A stretch of DNA of 64,000 bases, from contig OX578282.1 of NCBI GenBank assembly GCA_951217055.1, forward strand, positions 44,506,329 to 44,570,328. The letters are read 5' to 3'. Origin of the DNA: Gerris lacustris. Its lineage: Eukaryota > Arthropoda > Insecta > Hemiptera > Gerridae. Below, one piece after another: positions 21,910 to 34,546 of the stretch. The position numbers were made by a program, and so were the translations under genes. Positions within the stretch are counted from its first letter, which is position 1. Each line of letters starts with the position of its first letter. The notes beneath the pieces are model-generated. The model was given only the letters and a program-made list of their open reading frames with translations. It searched no databases and was not told the origin of the DNA.

Positions 21910-24900
21910 TATTGTTTGTTGTTCGAAAGGTAAAAGATAATAAATACATTAGTTTCCACGTAAACACACTTTTGATCCAAGATGTAAACAAACGCCGCCC
22001 CCACTCTTTCACATTCTACTGTCTTTGCCTTTAGTGTAACGTCTACTTCCGTGGGGCACACCTCGCCATCTTTTCTTATACTACCGGCATTTATTAAGGT
22101 ACAATTTTATTCTTATGTTAACTATTTATTTAATTGTTTTTATTACCATATTATTGTTATTAGAACTGTTTTTAATAGGTTGTTTAATTCTATACTAAGT
22201 AAATGTTTTAGTTTATTTAAATTAATGTTTTAGTTTATTTAAATGAATGTTTTACATTAATTAAATACATATTTATTTTATTACATTGATTTATTTATTA
22301 CGTAATTATTTTTATAAGCTTATATATTATAAATATATTTATTATTATTATAGAGTTATATTGTATAGTTAGAAACAAGTATAAAGAAAATATTGAACAA
22401 TAAAGTTTTTTCTATAGGTTAATGATAATAAATAAATTAATTAATTTCCACATAAACACACCTTGAAACCTAGATTTAAACCAATATTCCCTCTCCCGGG
22501 CAAAATATCCCCTCATCTTTTCTTATAGTATCGACATTTAAGGTACAATTTTATTTTTATACTAACTATTTATTCATTATTATGTTTATTATTATTATTA
22601 TAGGAATGTTTTTGATTAGTTTCTTTAAAGCTATATTAAATAAATAATTCAGTTTATTTAAGTTAATGTTTAGTTTAATTAGGATGATGTTAAACATTAG
22701 ATTGTAAGTTTTAGATATCATAATAATAAAGTTTTTTTATGTTAAAAATTACCGAATCAGTGGATTATTTAACTAAATATATTTAGTCAACCTAATTCCT
22801 TAGATTATTATTATTTTTTTATTTATTTTAAATAACTTTGGTTCTATTCAATATTTTTCGATGAAACCAAGGCTACAACATTTCACAGTTTTGTTCACAG
22901 TTTGTTCACAGTTTTTCCCCAGTGTCCCCTTAATGAAAAATATTTTTTCTTTTTTTTTTTTTTGGTCAATGAATCCGCGTCGCGTAAAAGTTCAAAAAAA
23001 CGGAAACTTTGAACCGGCCTGAACGGGTGTATATTGATCAGAACATTTCGAGCGGGGTATCAAATTGTTTGTCTTGGAAAACTCATATTGTCATAGCCAA
23101 AATCCTTGGGACGAAAAGTCAAAAAATTAACTTTTCCGATTGATTTGAAATTTCGCACAGTGGTCAAACTTATAATTAGAAAAAAATACTTTGTACCTTT
23201 AGTTTCACCTTAAGTTTCGGAGAAAACCAAAGAAAACGGGCAAAAAAGGAAATATCACCCGTTTTCAAACACCCGTATCTCGAGTTGTATTTGTCCAAAT
23301 AACGCAGTCTCAACGGCTTATTGCTCAGAAAAACTACCTCATTCAAACAATATAAATCATGTTGGGTGTTGTCGACCGAAATCTCCCGACATATTTTTCA
23401 GCCTAAATTTGATACTTTTGAAATTCACTTTTCCCCCAAAATAACCGATTTCAATAAAAATCGGTATTTACCTTTTATTTGACATAAGGAAAAAAAATGT
23501 GGAAGAATTTTTGTAAAAATTTAAATATTTTTTATATACAAAAAAAAATATATATATATTGGAGGGTTATTTTAGATTGTAACCTTCTGCAGTATCATCG
23601 AACATTTATTTAAATGATATAATTGTATTGTACTATTTGAGAGCCCTAATTTGATGTTTCACTCGATATGGTCTTGGTCAGAAAATTATTTTCATTACCT
23701 TTAGGTGTAAACATTAATCTGTAATTAATTAATTAGAGATTTATATTTGAGTTTGATCCGTGTTGGAAGTGACTTGGCGAAATTGACCCTGGGGGGTCGT
23801 CTTATATAGATGTGTCAATATTAAATTCTGTAAGCCAGTCGGTGTACCAGATCATAGGTTAATTTGAAACAGGGTGCAGTTGTCAAGCAAATAAAATATT
23901 TTAATTTCACTAATCAATTTATTAGCGGATAGCACCAGCGGTAACTGATTTTAAAAGTTCTACAACTTTGGTCTCTTGACTTTTTGTCGTACGACCAACG
24001 GTTCTACCTTAAATCGAGAAAATTAGTTAATTTTTAGTAATTTTTTTGACTTTGAGCTCTTATGGGGTAAGTAATTAAGGGTCGATTTAATTTCAGATTG
24101 GGGGTTTTGAACCCCACATTAATGCTCTTTAAAATAAGTATTTATTTTTCAAATTGTCTGTCTTTATTGCCGAGAAAAATGAGTATTTATAAAGAAAAAC
24201 TAATTTAAAATTCCGTAAATACCGTCATGTTTACGTTTTTAAGAAATAATCATGTTTTTATTATAGTTTATTTGTATAGTTAAACACAAGTATAAAGATA
24301 AAGAAAATATAAACAAACAATAAATAATTAAGTTTGTTGTTTGAAAGGTAAAAGATAATAAATACAATAGTGTAAACACACTTTGGATCCTAGACTAGAT
24401 GTAAACAAAAATGTCCCCTCTCTTTCTTCACCCACTCTCCTTGACGTCAGTTACGTATACAGCCGTCGTGCACTACACACCTCCCGACATGTTTTCTTAT
24501 ACTACCGACATTTATTAAGGTATAATTTTATTCTTATGTTAACTATTTATTTATTTGTTTTTATTACCATATTATTGTTACTACAATTGTTTTAACAGGT
24601 TGGTAAATTCTATATTAAGAAAATGTTTAGTTCATTAAAATGAATATTTTACTTTATTTAAATGAATGTTTTAGTTTATTTAAATGAATATTTTACTTTA
24701 TTTAAATGAATATTTTAGTTTATTTAAATTAATTTTCACTTTATTTAAATGAAAATTTTAGTTTATTTAAATTAATTTTCACTTTATTTAAATGAATATT
24801 TTAGTTTAATTAAATGTTTTTTTTTAGTTTATTCAAATTAATTTTTTACTTTTTTTAAAATTGATTTTATTATCATATTATTATTACTAGAATGAACTGA

Positions 24901-25814
24901 TTTATAGTTTGTTAAATTCTACATTAAGTTAATATTTCAGTTTATTTAAGTGAATGTTTTACTTTATTAAAATGTTGTTTTATTATATTTAAATGAATGT
25001 TTTAGTTTATTTAGGGTAATTTATAGTTATTTGAGTGTTCTAGATTATAATGAAGCCCCTTAATATGTCAAATTATTTCGACATTGTTTTCTTTTTAAAT
25101 GATGTAGCTTAATTATATACATATATGTAATTATTATTTCACCTCGACCTTTTCTACTTATGTTTAATTAATTTAGAGTACTAATAAATAATAAAATAAA
25201 TTAACTGAGGTTCCATCTTTATTATTGTTATTATTATTATTCTGTAATAAAACTAATCAAATATAATGTAATTTATTTCATGAGAGGGGCAACAATTTAC
25301 TCTAATATGTTAACACTGTAACATAGCCACCGATTCCTAGCATGAACCCTACGGTTACGACAATCGGTTCTACCTTAAGTAGAGTAAATTTGATCAATGT
25401 TTGTTAAATTTTTGACTTCGATTCGGGTGCTTAAACCACAAACTAATGCTATTAAATCGGGTATTTATTATTCAATTAATTTGTCGATTTTTCTGAGAAA
25501 AATTAGTATTTATAAAGAACAAACAAATTTAAAATGTCATAAATAACTTCATTTTAACTTATTAACAATTTTTTTTTAAGCTTATATTCTATAGTTCAAA
25601 ACAAGTATAAAGAAATATAAAAAAATATTGAATTATAAAATTCGTTCTAAAGGTATATAAATGAGAAAATTAAATTTCATTAATCAATTCATTATTAATG
25701 GAACTAAACTAATCACAGTTAAGATATCTAAATATTTTATTCAAGTAAGAAAACCATCTTCGGAGGAAACAATATTAATTCCAAGAATAACTTTAAATTT
25801 GAAGTCGGAAGAAA

Positions 25815-26020
25815 TAGAGGTGTGGAAATTATGATGCATTGAAAGTTCCCCTTGAAATTAGCTTATTCGATGGCAATAAATAAACCCCAGAGTCAAAATT
25901 ATTTTTTTGTTGGTGTGAATCTCGGAGTACAAAGTATTATATTTGATGAAATGGCCTATTCAATTAACCAATATGATAGTAATAGAATAGGTATAAAATA
26001 GTAGTAATACAGCCACTGAT
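25815..26020 (+). pseudogene. PIF1-helicase fragment of Helitron copy C
   Basis: The translation gives KFPLKLAYSMAINKPQSQNY, homologous to the fragment at 19085-19320. The preceding codon is TGA where the other copy has an Arg/Trp-type codon. NKP replaces NKS. Non-functional. Confidence 0.65.
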
Positions 26021-26354
26021 TGAAAATTGAAGATGGTTCCTCAATATTAAGAAAGAGTAACAAATTATATCTGAAATATACGAAGTGACGTACGTAATAA
26101 TATCTCTTAACGAGTTGCATATGTAACAGATTTAAATGACCTTAATGATTTCGTATATCCTCCTGAAGTACTTTTTAATAGCCAGCGATATCTCTAATAT
26201 TTTAAGGCATATCTGAAATAAGTATCTAAATATTTCATTCACGTTAGAAAACCATCTTGGTTATATATTATAAATTATCAGAGTTCATTAAAAATAAATC
26301 CCAGGGCCAATAATCATTTGTTGGTATGGATCTCAGAAACATGCTTTAGCCCCG

Positions 26355-26475
26355 GCCAATGTACGTCGTAGTAAGAAGTAGCTCCTTCATACAAGTTTTG
26401 GTACCATCTGAGAGGGCTACAGATGGAATTGCATATACACGGAATATTGTTTACGGTCCATTACTACATAGTTAA
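26355..26475 (+). pseudogene. C-terminal PIF1-helicase tail of Helitron copy C
   Basis: The stretch encodes ATDGIAYTRNIVYGPLLHS followed by TAA, in the same relation to the 3' end as in copy A and better preserved. The upstream part is frameshifted. Confidence 0.65.
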
Positions 26476-26846
26476 AAGTATTTTGTGTAGTATAGAGTTT
26501 GTTTTTAGGATTACGTTTTAGATTTAGGTGTGGCCTAGCTATATGTTTCCTCTGGATGGCGAGGAAATTTCTATTAAGAGAGGCGGAGTTAAATTTTATC
26601 CTCATTTTATATTCATTTTGGAAAAATTCCTGCGATTTTTTGGGAGGACCCATTTTCAATTAATTTATTTAAATTAAAGTTAAGCCATTTTCATTTTCTA
26701 TATTAAGCTGAACAAATAATTAAGTATAAAGTATTATATTTAATATAATATGATAGTAATAGATATAAAACAGTAATAATATACAGCCACTGATTGCAAG
26801 CATGAACCCCGCGCGAAGCGCGGGGCGAATGCTTGTATATATATAT

Positions 26847-27119
26847 CAGTGTGTCCCCGGATCGACGCATTTAAATTTCATCTCCTGAACCCCAGAATTT
26901 TTCAATAACATTTTCTCGTATTTCCATGAGAAAAAGCACTTTACTAGTGAGAAAAATAACTTTTTTGTAAATGTCCAGGACACACTTGATTTTACGAAAC
27001 TAGAATTATGACTTAAATTGGTTTTCATTCAAGCAGGGCTGAACCCCAGAAGATGAAATTTCATATAAACAAATGTTAGTCTTTTTCACCAATTCATGCG
27101 TCGATCAGAGGACACACTG
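26847..27119. mobile_element. 273-bp mariner-type MITE
   Basis: The terminal inverted repeats of about 23 bp are CAGTGTGTCCCC-GGATCGACGCAT and its near-perfect complement ATGCGTCGATCAGAGGACACACTG. TA lies at the right flank, and TAT at the left where it abuts the TA repeats at the Helitron end. Inner CCCCAGAA phrases also repeat. No coding capacity; the short minus-strand ORF is a shadow. Confidence 0.8.
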
Positions 27120-27121
27120 TA

Positions 27122-27589
27122 TCACATTCTATTATTATTGGTAACTAAGTAATAGTATTGCTATTCCAGACATAATCTTTAGAAAAAATGTTTAAAACCG
27201 GAAACATTCCCAACCGTAGAAAAGCGTTCTAAGATTACTTGACGGAAATTTGTTTCCGAAGGAAGAGAAAGGAGGAAATAGTTTATGGGTGGTGTAAGGT
27301 TAGTGAAGGGTTATCAGGATGTAAGTAAAGGCAGAGGTAAAGCTATCAGTGAAACACTATTTATTTGCCTAGGATACTGGTAATGTGGTACTTTGTATCC
27401 GTACCCTTCTCCATCCACTGCTACCCTCATTCACCGGACAGTTCCCCACAAATTCACCCACAATTTTAACCTTCATGAGTTTCGATAAATCATTCAATTC
27501 CTCCCAAACGATTTGATCACTAAAATTTTTCACTTTCTGTCCGAGCTCTTTGGTTGGTGACATAAATCTTAATTATGGATATTTTATAG
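27122..27589. other. Stretch without recognised gene
   Basis: It is somewhat less AT-rich than its neighbours. A 64-residue minus-strand ORF (27369-27563) has no recognisable domain; an unrecognised exon is possible. Confidence 0.35.
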
Positions 27590-27890
27590 ATAATTCGGAC
27601 CGATTTGTTTTCTTGTGAGGAATTAAAAAGTTCAAAATGGGTACATGTTATTAAAGTTACAAAATATTTATTAGAATGTATATATTTATAAAGAAGCGAA
27701 AAAAGTATAGTAGTGTGTAAATGTGATATCCAATTTTTTAAAGGGATTATTTTGGTTTAAAATCTACACTGTAGATTTACTATTTATTTATTTATAATGA
27801 ATTTATGATTATATTCACTGTAGAGTCAACTCTTCAACAGTTATAGTCCAAGTGAAGTATACAACAGTATAAAATAATGTAAAATATAAT
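27590..27890 (+). repeat. Dispersed repeat R6, copy 2
   Basis: This matches 6620-6880 in the same orientation and order (AAAAAGTTCAAAATG, CACTGTAGAGTCAACTCTTC, AAGTGAAGTATA). It directly precedes an R1 copy. Confidence 0.65.
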
Positions 27891-27899
27891 TATTATGCA

Positions 27900-28520
27900 G
27901 TGTCATAAATTATTTTGCTTCCGAACCCGAGCTTACTGAAGCTAACGGAAGTTATGTGATCGTTCTGAAGAACGAAAATATTTTGTCTCCGATTTCAAAT
28001 CTTCACAGAAATCCGTTTTATAAAGACATAGACATCAGGGAACATTTTTGGTTCTGTATCTGTCTGTCGGTCTGTCGCTAAATTTTTACGAACCAACATA
28101 TCTTAAAAACTGCACGTGCGATATTAATGAAATTTTGTATGGTAGGTCATAATTAGCTCATTGTTGGTCACATATAACTTTTAACTTCATTTGTTTCTCT
28201 TTCACATGCGCACAAACATTTATTTACACCTATAACTTTAAAAGTTCTTATCTGATTTGTATGAAACTTTTATAGTTTTTTCGAATGTAACACGCAGATA
28301 GCCCCAGATTAATTTGAATCGTCTGCGCTCTTTAACTTTTTTAATTGAATTGATAATTCAATTCATGTAGATAATTAAAACAATTTTGACAGATTAAAAA
28401 AACTGGGGAAACAAATTAGACAATAATGGCTTGTAAAAGAATAAAATCAATAAATTACGTGATAGGATGCGAGGAAGATATGTGCCACACAAATTGGCAA
28501 TCTATTTTATTGTCTATTGG
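27900..28520 (+). repeat. Dispersed repeat R1, copy
   Basis: It has the blocks GAAGCTAACGGAAGTTATGT, TCTGTCTGTCGGTCTGTCGC, ATATCTTAAAAACTG, TTCACATGCGCACAAACAT, CGTCTGCGCTCTTTAACTTT and a GTGATAGGATGCGAGGAAG tail, in the same order as 35925-36740. Confidence 0.85.
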
Positions 28521-30184
28521 CACAAATTATTAAATATTAAGATTATTTACGGTTCTTTGTAGGATAATTACATTGAAATCTACAATTTGATTATTATATC
28601 AGATAAGCTAATAATAATTAAAGATTGCAATAGACGTTTTTCTTTTCTAAAACAATTCACATAATTACCAAACAGATAAGTCAAAAACTAGAAACAATGT
28701 TGACTTATTCATTAAGTGTACTTGTATAATAAACAAAATTGACCTTGTTCATTAAAATATTTTTTATATGATTTCTTTGCCTCCTAAAAAAATGAAAACA
28801 ATAGTATAAGTGATTTTTATTAAAGGAAGGGATTAATTCGCGCATATTATATCTACTGGATATACTATTAAATTAAATTAAATTAAATCTATCTCTCCGG
28901 GAATCAAATCAAATACGTTCGTTATGAGGAGTGGTTTCAGGACGAGCATAATATATAATAGCATCTCGATCATATACACTAAATAATGTTCATTTAAAAT
29001 TTGCTTTTCCCAGGAGTTTTATTGCTTTCATGACATATCCGTTTTGAAGCTGCCCTCTCCCGTTTCCTGTTAAATTGCTCAATAATTTTTTTTTCCCTCC
29101 AAGCAGCTTTAACCTTAGGACAATTAAGGTGGTTAAACTTTGCTCTCATAAGGATTTGTGTGGCTGTGGTTGTTTATGTACGGCTTAATTCACGTGGAAA
29201 AGTGAATTCAGAATCCCTGTAAAAGAGGAGAAACGGTTTCAACCTGATATTACTTCTGTAGGTTTAAAATATGTATAATTTATTCATTGTCCAAGTCAGT
29301 TGAATCAATTTGATGGCGATTTCATTTACAGTCAGCTCAAATTATTCGGGAAAATCGTCGAGGAGTTATTCAATTTCTTCTCATAATGAGATGTGTTATA
29401 TTTTTAACCCCCATTTTAGGTGAAAAAAGGAAGGCTTTTTAGGCTATCACGGAAATAATTTCCCTTTTCCAATCGCTACCCATTTTCCATAGAAATCGTG
29501 GCAAGTTCCATAGGAAGAGGTCCGGAAAATTGCCATCAGAGCGGTTCGTTAGTTGAAGAAATTGGAAATATCGTCATGTTACCGGGAAGAGGGAATTGAA
29601 AAAGGGGAAGGGGTTGATGTTCTCTCGACTGGAAGATACTCGGTTATGGGTTACCATGGACACGGTGACTGAAAGGAAATTATTATCATGGATAAAACCT
29701 GTTCAAACCCGGCATGGTGACTTAATGATAATATAAATCTCGATGTAATCAAGTTTAAACACCGAAGCCATGGTTGTGTGTAAATACTAAAATCAAACCC
29801 TACACAATCATTCCTAATGCAATTAGCAATTTTAATTGATATAAATTAGTTTTAAATTATTAAATAGATTTTTCATGTTAATTCCAAACGTACTTACGGC
29901 ACATTTAATGAACCTTAAACAGAGAAATATCAATATTAAAAACAAAAAATTAAAACTTTTTAATGAACATAATTAATTAACAAAAATATATTTTAGAGTA
30001 AAATTAAATACATTATAAATGGAAATTACAAATCCCGCTGCATAAAATGAATTACCTGATTGATTTCACTTAAGTTGGAAATTCTATTATTAGAAATCGG
30101 TTTGATAAATGCCTTGCTTAATTTAGATTTTAATTTGTACTAAATATTGTATCAATCAATAAGTAATATTTGAAAAGCTTTAAA
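28521..30184. other. Long stretch with little recognisable repeat
   Basis: A short (AAATT)n tract lies at about 28866-28888. The part 29000-29720 is less AT-rich and shows no match to other repeats in the window, so it is the most single-copy-looking intergenic DNA here. No ORF with a domain. Confidence 0.4.
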
Positions 30185-30460
30185 TTATTTATTTATTTTG
30201 CTTCCGAGCTTAACTCTCGTGTCTGTCTGTCGGTCTGTGTGTCCGCGAATTATGAAACGTGTGACGATAACTTAAGTAAATGTCGACTGATTTTGATTAA
30301 ATTTGGTAAACATGTTCATTTTACCAATGCCCAGGACAAGTTCGTTGGACAACGTTATCCGTCCAAGCGTTCACGAGCAACGCTCGCGTAAACGTGAACT
30401 TCAAATATAAAATTTGGATTTTAGGTCGGGGAAAAAATCTAACTACATCTATTCAATAAG
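30185..30460 (+). repeat. Dispersed repeat R2, copy 1
   Basis: It starts with an R1-like CTTCCGAGCTTA, then TCTGTCTGTCGGTCTGTGTG, CGTGTGACGATAACTT, a CTGATTTTGATTAAATTTGG core, CAATGCCCAGGACAAGTTCG and GCAACGCTCGCGTAAACGTG. Related copies lie at 40800-41090, 45527-45780 (minus) and 54000-54340. Confidence 0.8.
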
Positions 30461-30920
30461 ACAAACATTTTTTTCTGTCCGTACATTGTGTGTCTGTCCG
30501 TCCGTCCTCTCGCGGGTACACCTTTCGTCCGATCACTTTGAAATTTGGCATGTATGTGTCTTGTACCTACCCACATATTTTAAAAATATAGCGACTTAAA
30601 AGAAATATTTTTCAAAAAAAGTAGGGTAAAAAAACTTAAGGGTTAAAATTTTTTTTCGACACCGTGAGGGGTATCATATGAAAGGGTACGTCGAGCTGAT
30701 TACAAAAATATATAATTCTTTGGATATAACTTTGATTGGGCAAGCGTAGGCAAGTTTAAAGTGGGTGTGAAACGTGTCCCCCCCCCCTCTATCTCGCTAA
30801 TGTGAAGTGCAAAAAATCTGAAAAAATTCCTGAACATTCTTCGACCAAAAGGAAAGATACCACTTTTTGGAAATTTCGAAAAAAATATTATTTTATTTTT
30901 TATTGACAAAATACGTTTTT
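30461..30920 (+). repeat. Repeat R3, single copy in window
   Basis: It is introduced by TCTGTCCGT-type phrases and GTCCGATCACTTTGAAATTTGG, the same kind of core as R1/R2/R8. The body differs (GGGGTATCATATGAAAGGGT, then a C run and CTAATGTGAAG). It adjoins R2 without a gap. Confidence 0.6.
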
Positions 30921-31986
30921 TTTTATAATTATGATCTTTTCGATGTATTTATATGGTTGTCGTCCGGTTCAGTGGCGAAAACATACTTTATCAGAAGTGT
31001 GTTTATGTGTTTTGAGAATATCAGACCCATAGGATAGTTCGAAGTAAGCTTTTTAGGCCTACGGACCCTCGCTGTGTGCTGACTAGCACACACTTGACCG
31101 GTTTATTTTCCTTTTAGAAGGTGACTAATAGTTTATGTCGGTTAAATTCCTTTATCTTTTACAACAATTAAACATTTCTCTAGAAGATTGATTTTATTCG
31201 GGTAAATGTAGGGAAACTGCTGATTATTCTAGGGTACCTTTTTTTAAGAACTTCCTGGATTAAATGTGTAAATTTATTTAAATGTACTCAAGCAAAAAAT
31301 AAAATTTACAACTCTTCCGTTCAATATTTGCATTACACTTTTTATTTATAAATATATTTGGTACTTTTATAAACCAAAATATTATAGTAATATAATAAAA
31401 TATGTATTTTACGTCAAAATTGACTGTAGAAAATTCCTGAATTATCAAGCAAGATAAAATAACGATTGGAGGGAAGTGAAATTATTGAATAAACGAAATA
31501 TATTTTCGTAAGATAACAGGATAAAAATACATGTTTTTATGTTGATATTCCATATTTATCTTTGCATATAAAATGGGAACTGAGAAAATTCTATATTTTG
31601 ATTCTCTTTTATATCTGTGTTATATATTATATATAAAGGTATTTTCATGCTCAAAGTCTTCTACGTAAGCTTTTGTTTAAATAACCAATTATATTTTGCC
31701 GAAAGGAAAAAAGAAGAATTGCATAGGACGTAATATTTCCTTGTGAAGTGAATTTTATGTTAGAACATAAAACAGACAAAAAAAACTAATATTGAAATCA
31801 AAAGTCCAAACATAGGAAATGGAAGCTATAGCGTCAAACGAAACAAAAACTGAGCTAAACGAGATCTTTATATATAAAGACATTTGAAAAGAATAGACAA
31901 TCTTGACATTTTGTCTTATTCTTTTTATTTCACGGACTACGAACATTAGAAAAATTGATACATAAATGCATTCATACATTTTGTTA

Positions 31987-31987
<1 letters not shown>
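30921..31987. other. AT-rich stretch without recognised gene
   Basis: No domain or clear repeat was recognised. Confidence 0.4.

Positions 31988-32062
<75 letters not shown>
31988..32062. repeat. (TA)n microsatellite
   Basis: About 36 TA units without an adjoining Helitron end. Confidence 0.95.
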
Positions 32063-32065
<3 letters not shown>

Positions 32066-32689
32066 GTAGGTAAGAATTATCTTAGACTTTGTAACCTTCC
32101 CACTCCTAAATCTTATTCCTTATTACTTATTTCCCGTTTCTATTTTATTTTTGTTTCTATGGTTTTCTTAGACTATTTTAGTTATATATCGTAATTTCTT
32201 GCTTCAAAGGGACACAACTCAAAAATTGTAGAGATATTTCCATAAATAACTTTCTATTTGAGAGATTACAGAGCTCTTTTTTTGTGTAATAATCTTTGTA
32301 ATAATTTTGATGACTGCTAAGCAGGTACTATACGAAATTTGATCTTTAAATAGGAATTACTGATGTTCTCTCATTTTTAATGTTTCTTAGCCGTTTTTTA
32401 TTGCTTTAAAACCTGCCAAATAAACAAAAAGTATACTAAACAAAACACATTACGTATAATACAGAACGGAAATTTAATTACTATAAATGTATAGATATAA
32501 ATTTATGTATTTATAAAAAGTATAGAGAAGAGAGATTATAATACTTAATTATAAGAAATACTTGATTATAAGAAATGTGTATTTGTATTTGTAGTTTTTA
32601 GTAAGATAATTAGTGTTTATTGTATTTTTTCTTTTTATTTATCATATATACATACACACATATTAAATGATTCTCAATTCCTTTTCTTA
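32063..32689. other. AT-rich stretch without recognised gene
   Basis: A direct near-duplication AATACTTAATTATAAGAAAT / ACTTGATTATAAGAAATG occurs at 32540-32577. Nothing else was recognised. Confidence 0.4.
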
Positions 32690-32790
32690 GTCGTACTTTT
32701 TTAGATTGTTACTCCCCTTTTTTTTTTCTTTTTTTAATTTAAATGACTTTGACTAAATAACTATTAAGACAACAATAAAAATAATGATCT
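32690..32790. repeat. Dispersed repeat R4, fragment
   Basis: It has TTTTAGATTGTTACTCCCCT and GACTTTGACTAAATAACTAT, as in the copy at 8640-8905. Confidence 0.55.
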
Positions 32791-32949
32791 AATGCATCTA
32801 CGTATGGGTCACTCATCTCGCTATCCTTCAACTGGTGTTTGAGAAATTTGTTGAAAAGGTAGACAAACATGATCGCCGTTCAAACGTTTAGATGAAACCT
32901 CTAAGAATGCTGGAAACAATGAGTATAGGACCGATAAGTCCATCAAGTT

Positions 32950-33656
32950 ATGATGGTATGAAAATCTCGTAATTTTTACGGATCATTATTCCCGTATCTC
33001 TTATGCATACTTCTTAGTAAAGATGAAGTATTTGAAAATTTTAGGGAATATGAAGCTATGGTCACAGCTATGTTTGATTTTAACATTTCCAAATTAAAAG
33101 AGATAATGGAGGCGAATACTGTTCACATCAGGAATCAGAAAGGAATTCATCTACAATACACAATCCCTAGAAACCTTGAACATAATGCCTAATCAGAGCA
33201 ATGATGAATATGTCTAGAGTCTAGATGCTTAATCGTTGATGCAAAACTAAACAAGGAAATTTTGGGTGAAGCAACGTGTTACCCTAACTTCCCACTAATG
33301 CTCTTAACAAAGATATACCAGCTGAATTTTGGTAAAAGATAAACTTGGTAAGTAAAATTCGTGTCCTGGAATGCAGATAAACTGCTGGCACTGAATTTTT
33401 GGCTTCATCAGCATCTCCTCATTTGGGAATAATTAAAGATTTTACCATCATAATTAATAATGTTAGGCTATATGTGGACTATCAAAGTGTCATTTTCATG
33501 GATAAAACTCATCAAAATTTAAAAAGAGGAAAACACATAATTAAAGAAGTATTCTTTGAAGACCTTGTTGATAAATCTGAAATTTAAATTGAACATGTTT
33601 CCAGCCAATATAACTTATTTGACTTGTTTACTAAATCATTAAGTAAAATTACAAGA
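32950..33656 (+). pseudogene. Ty1/copia retrotransposon pol relic
   Basis: Translated in pieces, the order follows copia pol: integrase core FTDHYSRISYAYFL, then (other frame) SKDEVFENFREYEAMVTAMF and KGIHLQYTIP...EHNA, then NRAMMNMSR and a LLTKIYQLNF-like piece. After a large deletion comes the RNase H end LYVDYQSVIFMDKT, GKHIIKEVFFEDLVDKSEI and YNLFDLFTKSL. The integrase DNG motif is lost, frameshifts are many, and the reverse transcriptase is deleted. Old and inactive. Confidence 0.7.
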
Positions 33657-33764
33657 TAAAAAGAACTTTTTATATACTACGTTTTTAAATGTTCTGTTGA
33701 ATCATATGTAATGTTGATAATATAATTGTCATTGTTATATAATGTTAGTGAAAAAAAAAGTTCC

Positions 33765-34225
33765 GAATTTATTTACTTCCCATAAATAACAACCATCTAG
33801 AATCTAGAGAGCTGATCTTAAACCTATAATAGGACAAATCTTTGTACAACGGATCTCACCTCATCACGGATCAATTAATTTATTTCTTTATTTACTTTTC
33901 CTTTTTCGCTGACATTCAATATTTACCTCTTAATAAAAAATCACAAATTGGAAACCCGTCAAAATGAAGATTGTAAACATGGGGCATGTCAAATCAAATA
34001 AAATAACTTGCGAATTTTTTACGAACTAACTTTCCATACAGCAAAATTTGCTGAAAACTAATTAAATTCTGCTGAAAGATGGCTAAAAGTATTAAAATAA
34101 TGCATTTTCATCGTGTTCTGAGCTATTCTAAAAGTTTCAAATGTCTAGCTACTCGGGAAGTTAGTTAAAAATCGATTGCAAGATTTGTACTGGACAAACA
34201 AACAAACAAGAAATCAAGCTAATTA
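33765..34225 (-). repeat. Dispersed repeat R5, copy 2 (inverted)
   Basis: Reverse complement of 2265-2880, including AGAGAGCTGATCTTAAACCT (33820-33839), AGCAAAATTTGCTGAAAAC and a final AAACAAACAAACAAG. It starts about 110 bp after the copia relic. Confidence 0.7.
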
Positions 34226-34393
34226 AAACCTAGTAAAAAAGATTCAATTTCCTCAGAGAAGAAATACATATTTTTTTAGTTTGTTAAGTTTATTTTTGTT
34301 CATTGAAATCTATATTTTTAGTTTATATCTTATTTCATATATTATAAACTTTAAATTTATAAAAAAAAATAGGAAGAGATTTCAAATAAAAGA

Positions 34394-34546
34394 GGTGTGT
34401 TGGATTTAAGAAATCGCTTTCCTATAATGTGACCTATTTATGTGCTTGTTGCTAATGCTTGTCATCTGTTTTCATCCTTATTATTTCAATAGAGTTCGTC
34501 TCTCTATGATATGTTCACAATTCAGTTGTCTCTTTAATCTGAAACA
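34394..34546 (+). mobile_element. Possible solo LTR with primer-binding-site-like sequence
   Basis: A segment starting TGTGTTGG and ending CTGAAACA is followed by TTTGGCGCCATGCC. This resembles the LTR end / tRNA primer-binding junction of Ty3- or BEL-type elements. No second LTR or coding region is linked to it. Confidence 0.3.

Larger units (their letters stand above)
20146..26834 (+). mobile_element. Helitron-type elements B and C, head to tail after copy A
   Basis: The 5' sequence at 20146 is nearly identical to that at 16666 for several hundred bases. The 3' hairpin at 26798-26834 is identical to that of copy A. Around 23925-23935 the sequence jumps from a position equivalent to about 18995 in copy A back to one equivalent to about 16890 (CGGATAGCACCA...). 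The segment therefore consists of a 3'-truncated copy B joined to a 5'-truncated copy C. The A/B junction is only TA repeats. A 1.1-kb TIR element is inserted in B at 20782-21909. B also has about 400 bp (22950-23400) not seen in A. Confidence 0.7.

Noticed and set aside
26417..26659. 80-codon minus-strand ORF at Helitron end
   Set aside because: Antisense to the helicase tail and non-coding 3' part; not conserved in copy A.
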